Shown here: piece by piece, positions 26,463 to 34,824 of the stretch
How the letters are laid out: each line of letters begins with the position of its first letter
Position numbering within the stretch: the first letter of the stretch is position 1
Assembly: GCA_021201355.1 (NCBI GenBank)
Contig: JAJQFC010000151.1
Location: 1 to 42,250 of the forward strand
Length of the DNA stretch: 42,250 bases
From: Planctomycetaceae bacterium
GTDB taxonomy: Bacteria; Planctomycetota; SZUA-567
Direction: 5' to 3'
The notes under the pieces: generated by a model
The model's input: only the letters and a program-made list of their open reading frames with translations
The model's database searches: none
What the model was told of the DNA's origin: nothing
Made by a program: the position numbers and the translations under genes

Positions 26463-28130
26463 ATGAATCATCTCAACACGCACGGCCTTGAGTCGGCGCT
26501 GGAAAAGGTCGCCAGATCGCTCTCGGACAAATTCGGCATCAACGTCGTCTTCCAGGGTGACAGATGCTGTACCAACGGCAGGACCATATACTTGCCCAGC
26601 CTCCCGGACGACCTGCCGCCCGATATGATCATGGTGATTCGCGGCTGGCTTGATCATGAGGCGTCGCACATTCTCTTTTCCACCGACATGCAGCTGGTCG
26701 CCAGATTCCAGAAGGAGCACGGCCCGAATGCGTTCGGCATTTTCAACATACTTGAAGACGCCAGGGTCGAGGCGGCGGTGAGCAAACGCTTTCCCGGCTC
26801 CGGCTTCAATCTTCGGATGTGCTACGAGGAAGCGGCGGCACGGGCGCAGGCGCTTGCCCAAAAGGAGCCATTGCCGATTCTTGCCCAACTCGCCTTCGCA
26901 GTCCACACCCATGTCAACGGCCTGCCTTACCTGGATTTTGTCGGCCAGGAGATCAGGGAGCTGGTGGATGGTCTATCTGCTTTGCTGCTCCAGGTTCCAC
27001 ACTGTCCAGACTGCTGCAAGGTTGCCGCCATCGCCCTTAAGGTCTGGGAAAAGGTGCGCCCGCTTATCGAACGGGAAAAGGCAAAAGAGTTCGTGTTTAA
27101 AACTCCGGCCGGCGACAGCCACCAGGGAGACCCTGCTCAGAGCGTCCCATCGAGTGCCGCATTTCAGGGCATTATCGGCGGCATGGCCGAGGGAATATCA
27201 GGAAGTATAGGTGAGTATGCCAAGACCAGTCACGCCTACCGGGCCTGGTCAACCGCTTACGACCGGGTTGTTTTCGGCCAGAACGTCTCCACCAACTCTC
27301 ATCAGGAGCGTATGCGAGAAGTCATGCCGCTGGTGTCGGGAGTCAGGCGGAAGCTGCTCCAGTCCCTTCTCGCCGAGCCGAAAGCGCGGTGGCTTGGCGA
27401 CCGGGAACAAGGCGCGGTGAATCCGCGCAGTCTTCACCGGCTTGCCTTGCCCAATGCGGACTGCCGACAAAGAATCTTCCGCCAACGCATCCGGACCAGG
27501 CGGCTCCGCACCGCCGTCACCCTTTTGGTGGATGAATCAAGTTCGATGAGCGGTCCCAAGCTGGCGCTGGCCACGATTACCGCCATGGTCTTTTGCGAAG
27601 CTCTAAGCCGCCTGAACATCCCCACCAGCGTCGTCGGATTCAGCACCATGAAGTATACGCTTGAAAGCATTGCGAGTCAGCAAACCGGAATGAAAGCCGA
27701 GGAACTTCGCGGTATGTTCCGGCTCCATCCGCTGTGCCATACTGTCTACAAGCGGTTTGACGAACCATTCGCCAAAGTATCCGGCAGGATGGAGGGCATG
27801 ACTGCGAAGTCCATAACCCCACTTGGTGAGTCCATGTTGTTCGCCGCGCACGGCCTTCTCCAGCGTCCGGAAGAACGAAAGGTGCTGTTCGTCATGACGG
27901 ACGGCAAGCCCGTTGCCGGCATCGCCCCTGAGGACATAACCTTCGCCCACGCCAAACGAGCCATAGCCCGTATCGAAAAGGCAGGCATCGATGTGGCGCA
28001 GGTGGGCATCATGGAATACAGTGTGACGCACCTCCATCACCGTTCCGTCGTCGTGCCTTCGCTGGATAAGCTGCCCAGAGCGGTAATGAGCCAGCTCCGT
28101 TCCGTTCTCACCAAACAGCTTTCCCTATGA
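26463..28130 (+). CDS. CobT-like VWA protein with HExxH metalloprotease-type motif
   Basis: 555 residues from ATG 26463 (GGGAG upstream). The N-terminal domain contains GWLDHEASHILFSTD (HExxH, residues 65-69) and, further on, NILEDARVEA, which could supply the third zinc ligand. The C-terminal VWA domain has an intact MIDAS: DESSS (about residue 356) and a later FVMTDGKP. The combination resembles CobT and VWA proteins with an N-terminal peptidase-like domain. Together with the upstream AAA+ ATPase it should form a two-component machine in which ATP hydrolysis drives VWA/MIDAS engagement of a substrate. The substrate is unknown. Stop is 20 bases before the next gene. Confidence 0.85.
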   Translation: MNHLNTHGLESALEKVARSLSDKFGINVVFQGDRCCTNGRTIYLPSLPDDLPPDMIMVIRGWLDHEASHILFSTDMQLVARFQKEHGPNAFGIFNILEDARVEAAVSKRFPGSGFNLRMCYEEAAARAQALAQKEPLPILAQLAFAVHTHVNGLPYLDFVGQEIRELVDGLSALLLQVPHCPDCCKVAAIALKVWEKVRPLIEREKAKEFVFKTPAGDSHQGDPAQSVPSSAAFQGIIGGMAEGISGSIGEYAKTSHAYRAWSTAYDRVVFGQNVSTNSHQERMREVMPLVSGVRRKLLQSLLAEPKARWLGDREQGAVNPRSLHRLALPNADCRQRIFRQRIRTRRLRTAVTLLVDESSSMSGPKLALATITAMVFCEALSRLNIPTSVVGFSTMKYTLESIASQQTGMKAEELRGMFRLHPLCHTVYKRFDEPFAKVSGRMEGMTAKSITPLGESMLFAAHGLLQRPEERKVLFVMTDGKPVAGIAPEDITFAHAKRAIARIEKAGIDVAQVGIMEYSVTHLHHRSVVVPSLDKLPRAVMSQLRSVLTKQLSL

Positions 28131-28150
28131 CCATATCCGAAAGGAATCCT

Positions 28151-28624
28151 ATGAACGTTCTTTTCAAACAAGCCCTCGCCGGGCTTCGGCCTGACGAGGT
28201 GCGTTTCATCCTGGCCAACCAGCCAAGTGCCGACAGCCACGAAGACAAAACTCAGACGTTTGTTCACGAGCAGCCGCCGAACACGGGTGATGATCAAGAC
28301 GAGGATGGCCGCCGCCGCCGGCACATTGAGCGGGAGTGGCCGGAAGTCGGCACGCTTCTTTCGGCGGAATATTTCGGCGTATCTTACGGTGCGGAAATCA
28401 TTCCCGCCGCCAAGCGCCTCAAATCGGGAAAGCAAATCCGCATCACCTCTGGAGCGGCGAATGGCGTGGTCTGCGATTCTTTTTCAGAGGCCATGCTCAT
28501 AGCCACAGATGATCAACGCACCAAGGAAAACCTCGCCCGCAAAGGCGTCTCGAACGGCTGGGTTTTCTGGCAGTGGCCTGGCAAGCCCGAGAACATCGCC
28601 GGTGATGACCAGGAGGAACCGTAA
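28151..28624 (+). CDS. RAMA/DUF2924-like domain protein
   Basis: 157 residues from ATG 28151 (AAGGA upstream). After an acidic linker (HEDKTQTFVHEQPPNTGDDQ region), the domain EWPEVGTLLSAEYFGVSY ... VCDSFSEAMLIAT ... NGWVFWQW has the layout of RAMA (restriction enzyme adenine methylase-associated) and DUF2924 domains: a small beta fold ending in NGW-FW. These domains are predicted to bind modified DNA or accompany methylases. Assignment rests on the pattern only. It follows the CobT-like gene by 20 bases, so it may belong to that machine. Confidence 0.55.
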   Translation: MNVLFKQALAGLRPDEVRFILANQPSADSHEDKTQTFVHEQPPNTGDDQDEDGRRRRHIEREWPEVGTLLSAEYFGVSYGAEIIPAAKRLKSGKQIRITSGAANGVVCDSFSEAMLIATDDQRTKENLARKGVSNGWVFWQWPGKPENIAGDDQEEP

Positions 28625-28910
28625 CCTGATCAAGAATGAAAAGGGTGGGCGTGTGCGCCATGTTCAGGCGCGGTCGGGTGAACATACCCGTGTGCATCGA
28701 CCACGCTCCCGGAAGCCGGACTTTTGGCCACTCCTGATCGGCATTGGTATCCTGCTGTGCTGGGGTGGAATATGCGACGTTCTCAGGCTCATTGGTACGG
28801 TTATTGAACTGACCGTTATCATCCTGTTCTGGACTGCCATCATCGGTGGCGTTGCGCTCGCGGGGTACACCGTTGTCCAAGCAGTACGAGCGCCTCCAAA
28901 CAAGCGGTGA
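28605..28910 (+). CDS. Small two-helix membrane protein
   Basis: About 101 residues from ATG 28605, which overlaps the previous gene by 20 bases; the frame is open further upstream. A basic N-terminus is followed by two adjacent hydrophobic segments (FWPLLIGIGILLCWGGICDV and IELTVIILFWTAIIGGVALA). No family recognised. It is probably an inner-membrane protein and the last gene of the rightward series before the hairpin-rich interval. The exact start is uncertain: an AGGAGG at 28610-28615 lies inside the frame and would suit a later non-ATG start. Confidence 0.5.
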   Translation: MTRRNRNLIKNEKGGRVRHVQARSGEHTRVHRPRSRKPDFWPLLIGIGILLCWGGICDVLRLIGTVIELTVIILFWTAIIGGVALAGYTVVQAVRAPPNKR

Positions 28911-29545
28911 TAGTGATAACCCCTGACAACATTGGCAATTGACGCACCGACTAAAGTCAGTGCTTGGTCAAACTATTTGCTCCGAGGCGCGCCACGGCCG
29001 CCAGCCGCCTTCAACCGGCCGCTTCGGCCGGTTCTTAGGCGGAGGCGCGCTTTCGGAGCTTTTCCTGAAGGCTACAGCTGAACGCGACTTGACTTTGGAC
29101 CCCATCGGCATTGACAAAGCTAAATTTCAATGGTATCGTCCTCTTGTCGATAACTTCAGCCAAAAGGAGCAGCCTATACGCTCGTGGTGACATAGCTATT
29201 TCGCCTTTTCGGCGTCATAGATCGGGAATCTCTCTGAAATCCGCCAAACTTTCCTGTATAGCATACCCGACACTGACGCACCCCGCCTTGGGGGTGTTGT
29301 CGTGTCCGTTGCTATACAGGGCTTGGCGGCCCTCAGAGGGAACGGCTGGCGGCATCCCCTTTCAAAACTCCTTCCAGCATATTTGCTCTCCCGTTCCATG
29401 ACGCCCGCGCGCGGGCAGTCAGGAGTAATATTTTGTCAAAAGTGAGGCAAGATCCCGGCCGTGTCGTATGTGCATACGCCCAAGCAATACGATCAATCTG
29501 AGCAGAGGCATCCGCCCTGAACTGCCCAACCAAGGAGGAGGATAC
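28911..29545. other. About 630-base non-coding interval with several strong hairpins
   Basis: No convincing gene. Structures, in order: an imperfect stem GCACCGACT/AGTCAGTGC (28944-28963); a stem with CCGCCT/AGGCGG outside and a perfect AACCGGCCG-CTT-CGGCCGGTT inside (29005-29042), flanked by the direct repeat GAGGCGCGC (28984-28992 and 29042-29050); a CGCC/GGCG loop near 29200; and the 89-base nested hairpin at 29241-29329. Candidate roles are a replication or transfer origin or a structured RNA; the sequence alone does not decide. Confidence 0.6.
29241..29329. repeat. Four-level nested inverted repeat (89 bases)
   Basis: Perfect arms from outside to inside: CCGCCAA (29241-29247) with TTGGCGG (29323-29329); CCTGTATAGCA (29253-29263) with TGCTATACAGG (29310-29320); GACAC (29269-29273) with GTGTC (29302-29306); CACCCC (29279-29284) with GGGGTG (29291-29296). 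The stem is long enough to form a cruciform or a very stable RNA hairpin. Confidence 0.8.
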
Positions 29546-30646
29546 ATGGAACACTATTTTGTATTTGATAATAATCGAGCCATGGGGCCTTTTGATGGTG
29601 AAGAACTCATGAAAAAGGTCGCATCCGGTGAAATAACCGAGCGGCAACTGATTTCCACAGATGGGCGTAACTGGAGCCCTGCCTCCGAAATCTTTCCGGA
29701 GACAGATGTCGAGCCGATCGAAACGGCAAAGCCCCCATCACCGAAAGTCCCTTCCCAGCCACAAACTGAGATTGTTTCATTTGGCTGGTTCTACGCCAAG
29801 GACGGCAAGGTCATTGAGCCCTTACCTGAAGACGCACTCAGAGGGTTGGCCCACGCAGGTGTTATAAAGGCCGGTGATTTCGTCTGGTCTACCGGGCAAC
29901 CCGGAGCAATCCCGGCGATTCAATCGCCCATATTATCTGATATGTTCCATGACGCAGCACCGAACAATCCAGCCGCTTATCCTCACCCGAACCCATCGGC
30001 GCACCCTCATAATAGTAATCACTTCGTGCCACGCCCACAGAACCAACCACCCCCAATTTCTAATCAAGGCGTGGTCTGGACCTTTTGGCTGGTGACGATT
30101 ATAGGAATCGTTTCTTTAGTATTAAACTTGGGACGTAGTGACATTAATGAAAAAGAAAATATCGGTGACCTACTCACAATCGTTTTCGCTGTAGCACTGT
30201 TATTGTTCATCATTTTTTATTTACAGGCTCTCTACCGTTGTTGGGCCAACTTACATCTCGCGGGCGATACCAGATGGCCTTCACCTGCATGGGTTATGGT
30301 GATCTCCATCGGTACCAGTTTGATAACCATAATTCCATCCCCAATTACCTTACTAATAGATGTTGTGGGTATGTATTATACCCATGTTGGCCTCGGAAAA
30401 CGGTTAAAAGCCATTTTGGAAAAGATTACTCCCGCTGCCGATAAGTTGAAGCGCTCAAAAACAACGGATTGGGCACAGTCACTTATTGCTGTTAATTTCA
30501 TCGGCGGCATTTGGCTCAATGCGAGTACGCCGGCGAACTATGAATACCGCATGGTATTAGTAGTGCTTATCGGCCTGAGTCAGGCATATTACTTTATTTG
30601 CTCTGCAGTAAAAGATGTAAATCGGATCCACCAGCAGGCCGGTTAA
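29546..30646 (+). CDS. GYF_2 (DUF4339) domain membrane protein
   Basis: 366 residues from ATG 29546, with GGAGGAG upstream. Two GYF_2-type domains: residues 1-50 (YFVFDNNRAMGPFDGEEL) and about 78-128 (GWFYAKDGKVIEPLPEDALR). A Pro/His/Asn-rich linker (about 135-170) leads to several membrane segments (WTFWLVTIIGIVSLVLNL, TIVFAVALLLFIIFYLQAL and later ones). GYF_2 domains are thought to bind proline-rich peptides; such proteins are common in PVC bacteria. The domains would face the cytoplasm. No operon partner is evident apart from the next small gene. Confidence 0.75.
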   Translation: MEHYFVFDNNRAMGPFDGEELMKKVASGEITERQLISTDGRNWSPASEIFPETDVEPIETAKPPSPKVPSQPQTEIVSFGWFYAKDGKVIEPLPEDALRGLAHAGVIKAGDFVWSTGQPGAIPAIQSPILSDMFHDAAPNNPAAYPHPNPSAHPHNSNHFVPRPQNQPPPISNQGVVWTFWLVTIIGIVSLVLNLGRSDINEKENIGDLLTIVFAVALLLFIIFYLQALYRCWANLHLAGDTRWPSPAWVMVISIGTSLITIIPSPITLLIDVVGMYYTHVGLGKRLKAILEKITPAADKLKRSKTTDWAQSLIAVNFIGGIWLNASTPANYEYRMVLVVLIGLSQAYYFICSAVKDVNRIHQQAG

Positions 30647-30699
30647 TAGTCCAGCGCCGCCCGTATTGTGACCAAATAGCGCTCAGTGAAGGAGACATT

Positions 30700-31218
30700 A
30701 TGCGTAGAACTTTATCGATAGTCAGTTTGAGTTTTGTGTGTTTTGTTTTTGTCGCACTTCGTTCAGAGGCTGGGGATATCCCAAGATACATGGCATTCCG
30801 AAATGAGACGATCCGTGGAATGGAGGATAGGATGAGGGTCTTGGTAGGGTTTGCTGAATATTCCCGTCAATACCCAGAAGGTACACCACAATATAGACAG
30901 ATGGAGCAAAAACTAAGTACCACGCCACCAAGCCAGCTTATCAGTGAATTAGATGCTCCGCAGCTTTCTGAAGATATAAAGATGGAACTCCAACGGGTGA
31001 TAGGGCTGCAGTGCGATTTAAGCATTATTCTCGCTGTGGCGGGTCGGTCGGATCTCGCTGATAAAAGTAATGCAGAGTTGCAACGACAGATCGCAGTCTT
31101 ATCGTCTAGTCTATCGGCGGATACGCCGATAGAGGATTTACTATGGACCTTAATATCAATCATGGACCAATCGAACGCGGAGATGGCGCTGAACGCCGTG
31201 CTGCTTGTTGTGCCTTAG
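30700..31218 (+). CDS. Exported hypothetical protein
   Basis: 172 residues from ATG 30700 (GAAGGAG upstream). MRRTLSIVSLSFVCFVFVAL followed by RSEAGD is a standard signal peptide with a likely cleavage after SEA. The mature part is helical and hydrophilic with no family recognised. It lies about 50 bases after the GYF_2 gene and 110 before another very small membrane gene, so three envelope-associated genes are grouped here. The DNA is more AT-rich than the neighbouring blocks. Confidence 0.6.
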   Translation: MRRTLSIVSLSFVCFVFVALRSEAGDIPRYMAFRNETIRGMEDRMRVLVGFAEYSRQYPEGTPQYRQMEQKLSTTPPSQLISELDAPQLSEDIKMELQRVIGLQCDLSIILAVAGRSDLADKSNAELQRQIAVLSSSLSADTPIEDLLWTLISIMDQSNAEMALNAVLLVVP

Positions 31219-31330
31219 GCGCCTACGAGTACCCTTTCAGCTTTGAAAGCTCATTCACCAGTTTTCCTCTCACATCTGTGGGCTATGACCGCCTAAGTTC
31301 ATCCGGTCGCCAGTGTATGGAAGGAGACCC

Positions 31331-31471
31331 ATGACCGATATCGAGCGAATATTACCCGTAGCGGCAATGATAATTATAGGTACGATGCTGATTAATGGAT
31401 TTACCCTTCCTGGCGTCGCGCTTGTAACCTCTATTGTGCTTTATCTTCATTCAAAGAGACATCGTAGCTAA
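31331..31471 (+). CDS. Very small membrane protein (46 aa)
   Basis: ATG 31331 has AAGGAG five bases upstream. The 46 residues contain one or two hydrophobic segments (PVAAMIIIGTMLINGF and VALVTSIVLYL) and end SKRHRS. No family recognised. The strong ribosome site and the position after a signal-peptide gene are the support. Bases 31472-31727 after it hold no gene I can support. Confidence 0.45.
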   Translation: MTDIERILPVAAMIIIGTMLINGFTLPGVALVTSIVLYLHSKRHRS

Positions 31472-31727
31472 GGCACGTATCCACCGTTTCGATTTACACG
31501 ACGTAAATATTATTACGGCCTTTGCCGAAATGCACACGCCACAAAAGAATCATGCAATTATATTATCGCCACAAAGTGGAAAAACTACCACTGCCGGCGA
31601 GTTGAAAAACGCAAATATCCTCGCATATGCTGTAGGAATAGTATGTTGCATTGATTATTGACCGGCGCTCATCCTTGCGGCCGGCTCGAAAAGCATCACA
31701 CATTCGTTGGCCGTCTTCTTGAGGCGC

Positions 31728-32564
31728 TCATGCGTGAGGGTCCAACCTGCACGAAGCAGGTACATTTGCGCGTGCTGGGAGACTTAGTTTAGATACCACT
31801 TCAGCAAGTTCTTCCCGCAACCATAAATATTGGTCAACAAATCGGTCACGTTCTCCAATTAGGACGGGTAGCGGCGGGGACTCGATTCGTTTCCCAGCCA
31901 AAAAGACATTTTGGCTTCTCCACGTTTTCTCTAGCCGCAAGGATGCCCGCACCGCCATGCGAGCTGCCGTAGCCAACACGATTACGTCTGCCGACTCATC
32001 AATTTGCTCCGCCGTGGCATTTGTCAGAAAATCTCGAATGGGTCGTCCTGGTTTAGATGTAATCGGAAATCTATTGCGCATAATATTCGAGCGGCGCCGG
32101 CGTTCATATTCCTCATGCAGGCTGCGCGATATAGAGTCGTGCCTTCCGTGCATATTGATTGTTTCGGCTTTGTGGGAACGTATGCCGGCATTGAGACCCG
32201 GATTAAGCGAACTCTTATGCGCCAGACCAGCCAACCTGGTTATAAGTATACGGTAAAACGTCAGATGCAGTTCCGCTTCGTGAAAAACCGGTTCAGGTAT
32301 GGGGTCAGGATTAACAGGCATATATCCGCTGTACCCGTTCGCATTGAAAGCTTCTTCAAGCATAGCTGAGCCACGAACTGCCATGAGCCTGGCCAATGTC
32401 AGAAGGGCTTTATCCGCAATCTCTGGCACCTTATCAGCCGGGGTGGCGTCAAGCCAATTGAACTTCCGTGGACTATATTCGGTTTCGGCAAGCATCGGAT
32501 GATCCACCTCGTCACCGTTGCTGCACAGCGCTTCAAGAAGATAGTCAGCATCTCCAAAACCCAT
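31728..32564 (-). CDS. Hypothetical protein with two copies of an ~80-residue helical domain
   Basis: 278 residues. Copy one (about 35-116, NWLDATPADKVPEIADKALL) and copy two (about 177-260, DFLTNATAEQIDESADVIVL) align without gaps over about 82 positions, sharing the ARxMAV(R)xS core and a later E-D/L-F-Y helix. A third copy is in the protein at 35631-36152. No named family recognised. It is the last gene of the leftward cluster starting with the Rep-like gene. A helical, possibly oligomerising or nucleic-acid-packing role is a guess only. Confidence 0.6.
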   Translation of the reverse strand: MGFGDADYLLEALCSNGDEVDHPMLAETEYSPRKFNWLDATPADKVPEIADKALLTLARLMAVRGSAMLEEAFNANGYSGYMPVNPDPIPEPVFHEAELHLTFYRILITRLAGLAHKSSLNPGLNAGIRSHKAETINMHGRHDSISRSLHEEYERRRRSNIMRNRFPITSKPGRPIRDFLTNATAEQIDESADVIVLATAARMAVRASLRLEKTWRSQNVFLAGKRIESPPLPVLIGERDRFVDQYLWLREELAEVVSKLSLPARANVPASCRLDPHA

Positions 32565-32588
32565 AAACTTAACCTTCCATAATCAATT

Positions 32589-32963
32589 TCACTCATGCCC
32601 AACGACCGTGGTTGCGAAAAGTGACCATAAGCGATGTGTTGCGACTCGTAGTCCAGGTGCTAACATGTTGGATGCCATAGACCATGTTGAATATGGACCC
32701 TCCATATACTGCGAAGAAGAAGCCCCTTCAATTCCCAGTATCCTGCGGTGGTGTCTCATATCGTCCTGCCGGTTGAACGACTCGTCGTCGACCGGCAATT
32801 CCAACAGCCTGCACCCCGTTGCATCGACCCTTGGATCGGAGCCGGTATAACGGAGACGGTGCCACTCTTTCGTATGCCCGATAGTCAAGCCGCTCTTCCT
32901 GACCATTTCCAATAGTCGTTCTGGCGGTAATGAAGGTTTGACTTCGCTCACAATGCATCCCAT
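32589..32963 (-). CDS. Small W/YRLR-family protein (member 4)
   Basis: 124 residues from ATG 32963, ten bases after the stop of the previous gene; the frame extends upstream but overlaps that gene. The segment EWHRLRYTG followed by CRLLELPVDD matches the pattern of the other small proteins here (strand with RLR, then a basic strand ending LP-D). The rest is unassigned. It ends 24 bases before the two-copy helical gene. Confidence 0.5.
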   Translation of the reverse strand: MGCIVSEVKPSLPPERLLEMVRKSGLTIGHTKEWHRLRYTGSDPRVDATGCRLLELPVDDESFNRQDDMRHHRRILGIEGASSSQYMEGPYSTWSMASNMLAPGLRVATHRLWSLFATTVVGHE

Positions 32964-32973
32964 TCGAATCAGT

Positions 32974-33408
32974 TCAATCTTCCAATTTGGCAACCCCGGT
33001 ATATGCCTCAAATTTAGCGGATATGGAATCGGCCAATTGCTTTCCGCCAGACTCCCACCATTTTTGGAATTCAATGGAGGCGACATCGGCTTTATATTCC
33101 CGGCGTTTTGAACGGCCCCAATCGATATAGTCGCGAACCCACTCCATGGTCAATGCGTCGTCGATAAGGATGCTTCGGCGGACGCACCGGCTACCGTTAA
33201 CGCGCAGGAGAAAGCGTAAGCGCCAGAACTGACCGTAGCATTCGAGATTGGCCGCCCGGGCCATACCGGGCTGAAGGGCCTCCACCAGCGTCTTGACCTC
33301 GGGAAATTTCATAGGCCTGTTTCGCCGCTTAGGCGTCATCAGCCGTGCCACATCGGGAAGTGCAAATATCTCGTCGTCCGTCTGATACCTGATCTCCGGC
33401 TCATTCAT
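32974..33408 (-). CDS. Small W/YRLR-family protein (member 1)
   Basis: 144 residues from ATG 33408 (GGAGA upstream); a start at 33435 lacks a ribosome site. The core LVEALQPGMARAANLECYG, FWRLRF and CVRRSILIDDA, then MEWVRDYI, aligns closely to the protein at 37640-37912. Predicted as a beta-sheet carrying WRLR and an Arg-rich strand, then a helix; it resembles the layout of integrase arm-binding or DUF6788-type domains. DNA binding is inferred from the basic strands. It is followed by member 4. Confidence 0.55.
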   Translation of the reverse strand: MNEPEIRYQTDDEIFALPDVARLMTPKRRNRPMKFPEVKTLVEALQPGMARAANLECYGQFWRLRFLLRVNGSRCVRRSILIDDALTMEWVRDYIDWGRSKRREYKADVASIEFQKWWESGGKQLADSISAKFEAYTGVAKLED

Positions 33409-33748
33409 ACCGCTCTCCGCACGCGTGTGTCTCACAGGATTATTTCAGTGTAGCCCCATTTGGGTCCATACCTCCAGCATCCAGCGGCCCGTGCTCCGGA
33501 TCAACATTGTTCTTATTTTTTTACCTGTGCGAGCGGTACAGATGAAATGCATGGAAAACGCGCCAAAGGGAGGGCGGGGATTATGTGCTCACCCGCCATA
33601 TCCGGGGCTGCGCCCCGGCTATGGCGGGGAGTGGCAGTGCCTGCAAGCCTACTGATGCAACATTCCTCTCAGAGGACAAGCGGATATGTTAGCTTACTCC
33701 AGCCGGCATGTTTGACCACCTTCCCGCTGTTACTATCCAGGTTCCTTT
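33409..33748. other. Non-coding interval with a 37-base hairpin
   Basis: No gene supported. The hairpin is CCCGCCATA (33592-33600), CCGGGGC (33602-33608), loop TGC, GCCCCGG (33612-33618), TATGGCGGG (33620-33628), with single unpaired T and C. No T run follows on either strand, so simple termination is unlikely. Confidence 0.55.
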
Positions 33749-34585
33749 TCAAGAGCCACCGTCCCGCTGTTGCAAGTCACCCATAGCGGATAGCAATTCT
33801 TTCACCTGCTCCGCCGTGTACCCTGTTCCCCTGTCATCCAATGTGGCCTTCCTTCCTCTTGGAGCAGCCGAGTCGAATAGTCGGCCGAGAACAGCAACGA
33901 AGTCGTCCTGCCTATCCAACCCCAACAGACTAAGCCCGTCGAGATAGAGCTGGCCATATTCGACTTCATTGCACAACGCTTTTGCATCGGGAGATGGAGC
34001 CCCACAGCGCCACCGTTCGACCTCATCAAAGCCCAGAAGATAAGCAACCACTTTCCCTTTCAAATCCCATACTCCCCGCTCCGCCAGCCTGACAGGATTT
34101 GAACACAGCAGAGCGGCGCATGCACGTGGATTGTCCAGACTCGGCCGGATGTCGAAGAATATCCGCTCATAGGCCATCTGCCCCAAACGAGACATTCCTT
34201 CACCGTCCGGCGGCATTGCCTCGCCTACTGGTCGCCGAGCAAGGATGCCGGCCTCAAGCCGTAGGGACCATGATGACGGTGTAACAACCCGCTCGTTCGC
34301 CGCGTCCATCGCCTGGTCCATAGAAGCGATGACGTCATCCACAATTTCGAAAGCGTTCCCGTATCCGAGGCGAAAACGGAGGTGGGGATGGAGACAGTCC
34401 ACCATAATGGAGTCCGACAACAGGGACGACGCGGCAGGACCATCGAAGAAGTCGACAGGATCGCTGGAAGCCTCCAAACGATCGATTCGTGACAGACAGT
34501 ACCGCCACCGCCAATCCAGCTGAACGCTGGCAGCGGCTTGCTTATCACAATCAGGGACCAAATACTCATTATCCTCTTCCGGCAT
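33749..34585 (-). CDS. Hypothetical protein (278 aa)
   Basis: Unknown family. Acidic N-terminus, Trp-rich stretch LDWRWRYC, and a mainly helical remainder (NAFEIVDDVIASMDQAMD; GQLYLDGLSLLGLDR). No membrane segments or catalytic motifs seen. The ribosome site before ATG 34585 is weak. It sits in the leftward cluster, 239 bases after the preceding small membrane protein. That gap (34586-34824) contains the short palindrome TGCCGGA-G-TCCGGCA (34764-34778) and no gene. Confidence 0.5.
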   Translation of the reverse strand: MPEEDNEYLVPDCDKQAAASVQLDWRWRYCLSRIDRLEASSDPVDFFDGPAASSLLSDSIMVDCLHPHLRFRLGYGNAFEIVDDVIASMDQAMDAANERVVTPSSWSLRLEAGILARRPVGEAMPPDGEGMSRLGQMAYERIFFDIRPSLDNPRACAALLCSNPVRLAERGVWDLKGKVVAYLLGFDEVERWRCGAPSPDAKALCNEVEYGQLYLDGLSLLGLDRQDDFVAVLGRLFDSAAPRGRKATLDDRGTGYTAEQVKELLSAMGDLQQRDGGS

Positions 34586-34824
34586 AATGGCTTGAACCCT
34601 ATTCGGTAAGTTTTACAAAAAAATAGCGTCATGCGGGCGTGGAAATGACCCATTATTTGGTCCGTGGTATAAAGACTTCCTTGGACGGAATTCGCATAAT
34701 CTTGCTTCTTGGTGCTATCCGTCGGCATCCGTCGCCGTATCGAGGATGGTGGCAGCATACTTTTGCCGGAGTCCGGCAGCGTAGCGGAAAGATGACAGGC
34801 CAAATGCGTCGGCACAGATTGAAC

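Noticed and set aside
25373-28130. Cobaltochelatase CobST as a cobalamin function
   Set aside because: There is no CobN or other cobalamin gene, the genes lie in a mobile element, and the added zinc finger and HExxH domain point elsewhere.
28939-29190. Plus-strand open frame in the hairpin-rich interval
   Set aside because: It runs through a perfect palindrome and has no ribosome site; the structure explains the sequence better than coding does.
29241-29329. Hairpin as an integron attC site
   Set aside because: It lacks the GTTRRRY/RYYYAAC ends and extrahelical-base layout, and there is no integron integrase or cassette array.
34225-34815. Minus-strand frame overlapping the 278-residue gene, and the plus-strand frame at 34639-35073
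   Set aside because: The translations are basic and erratic; the overlapping frames have better starts and protein-like composition.
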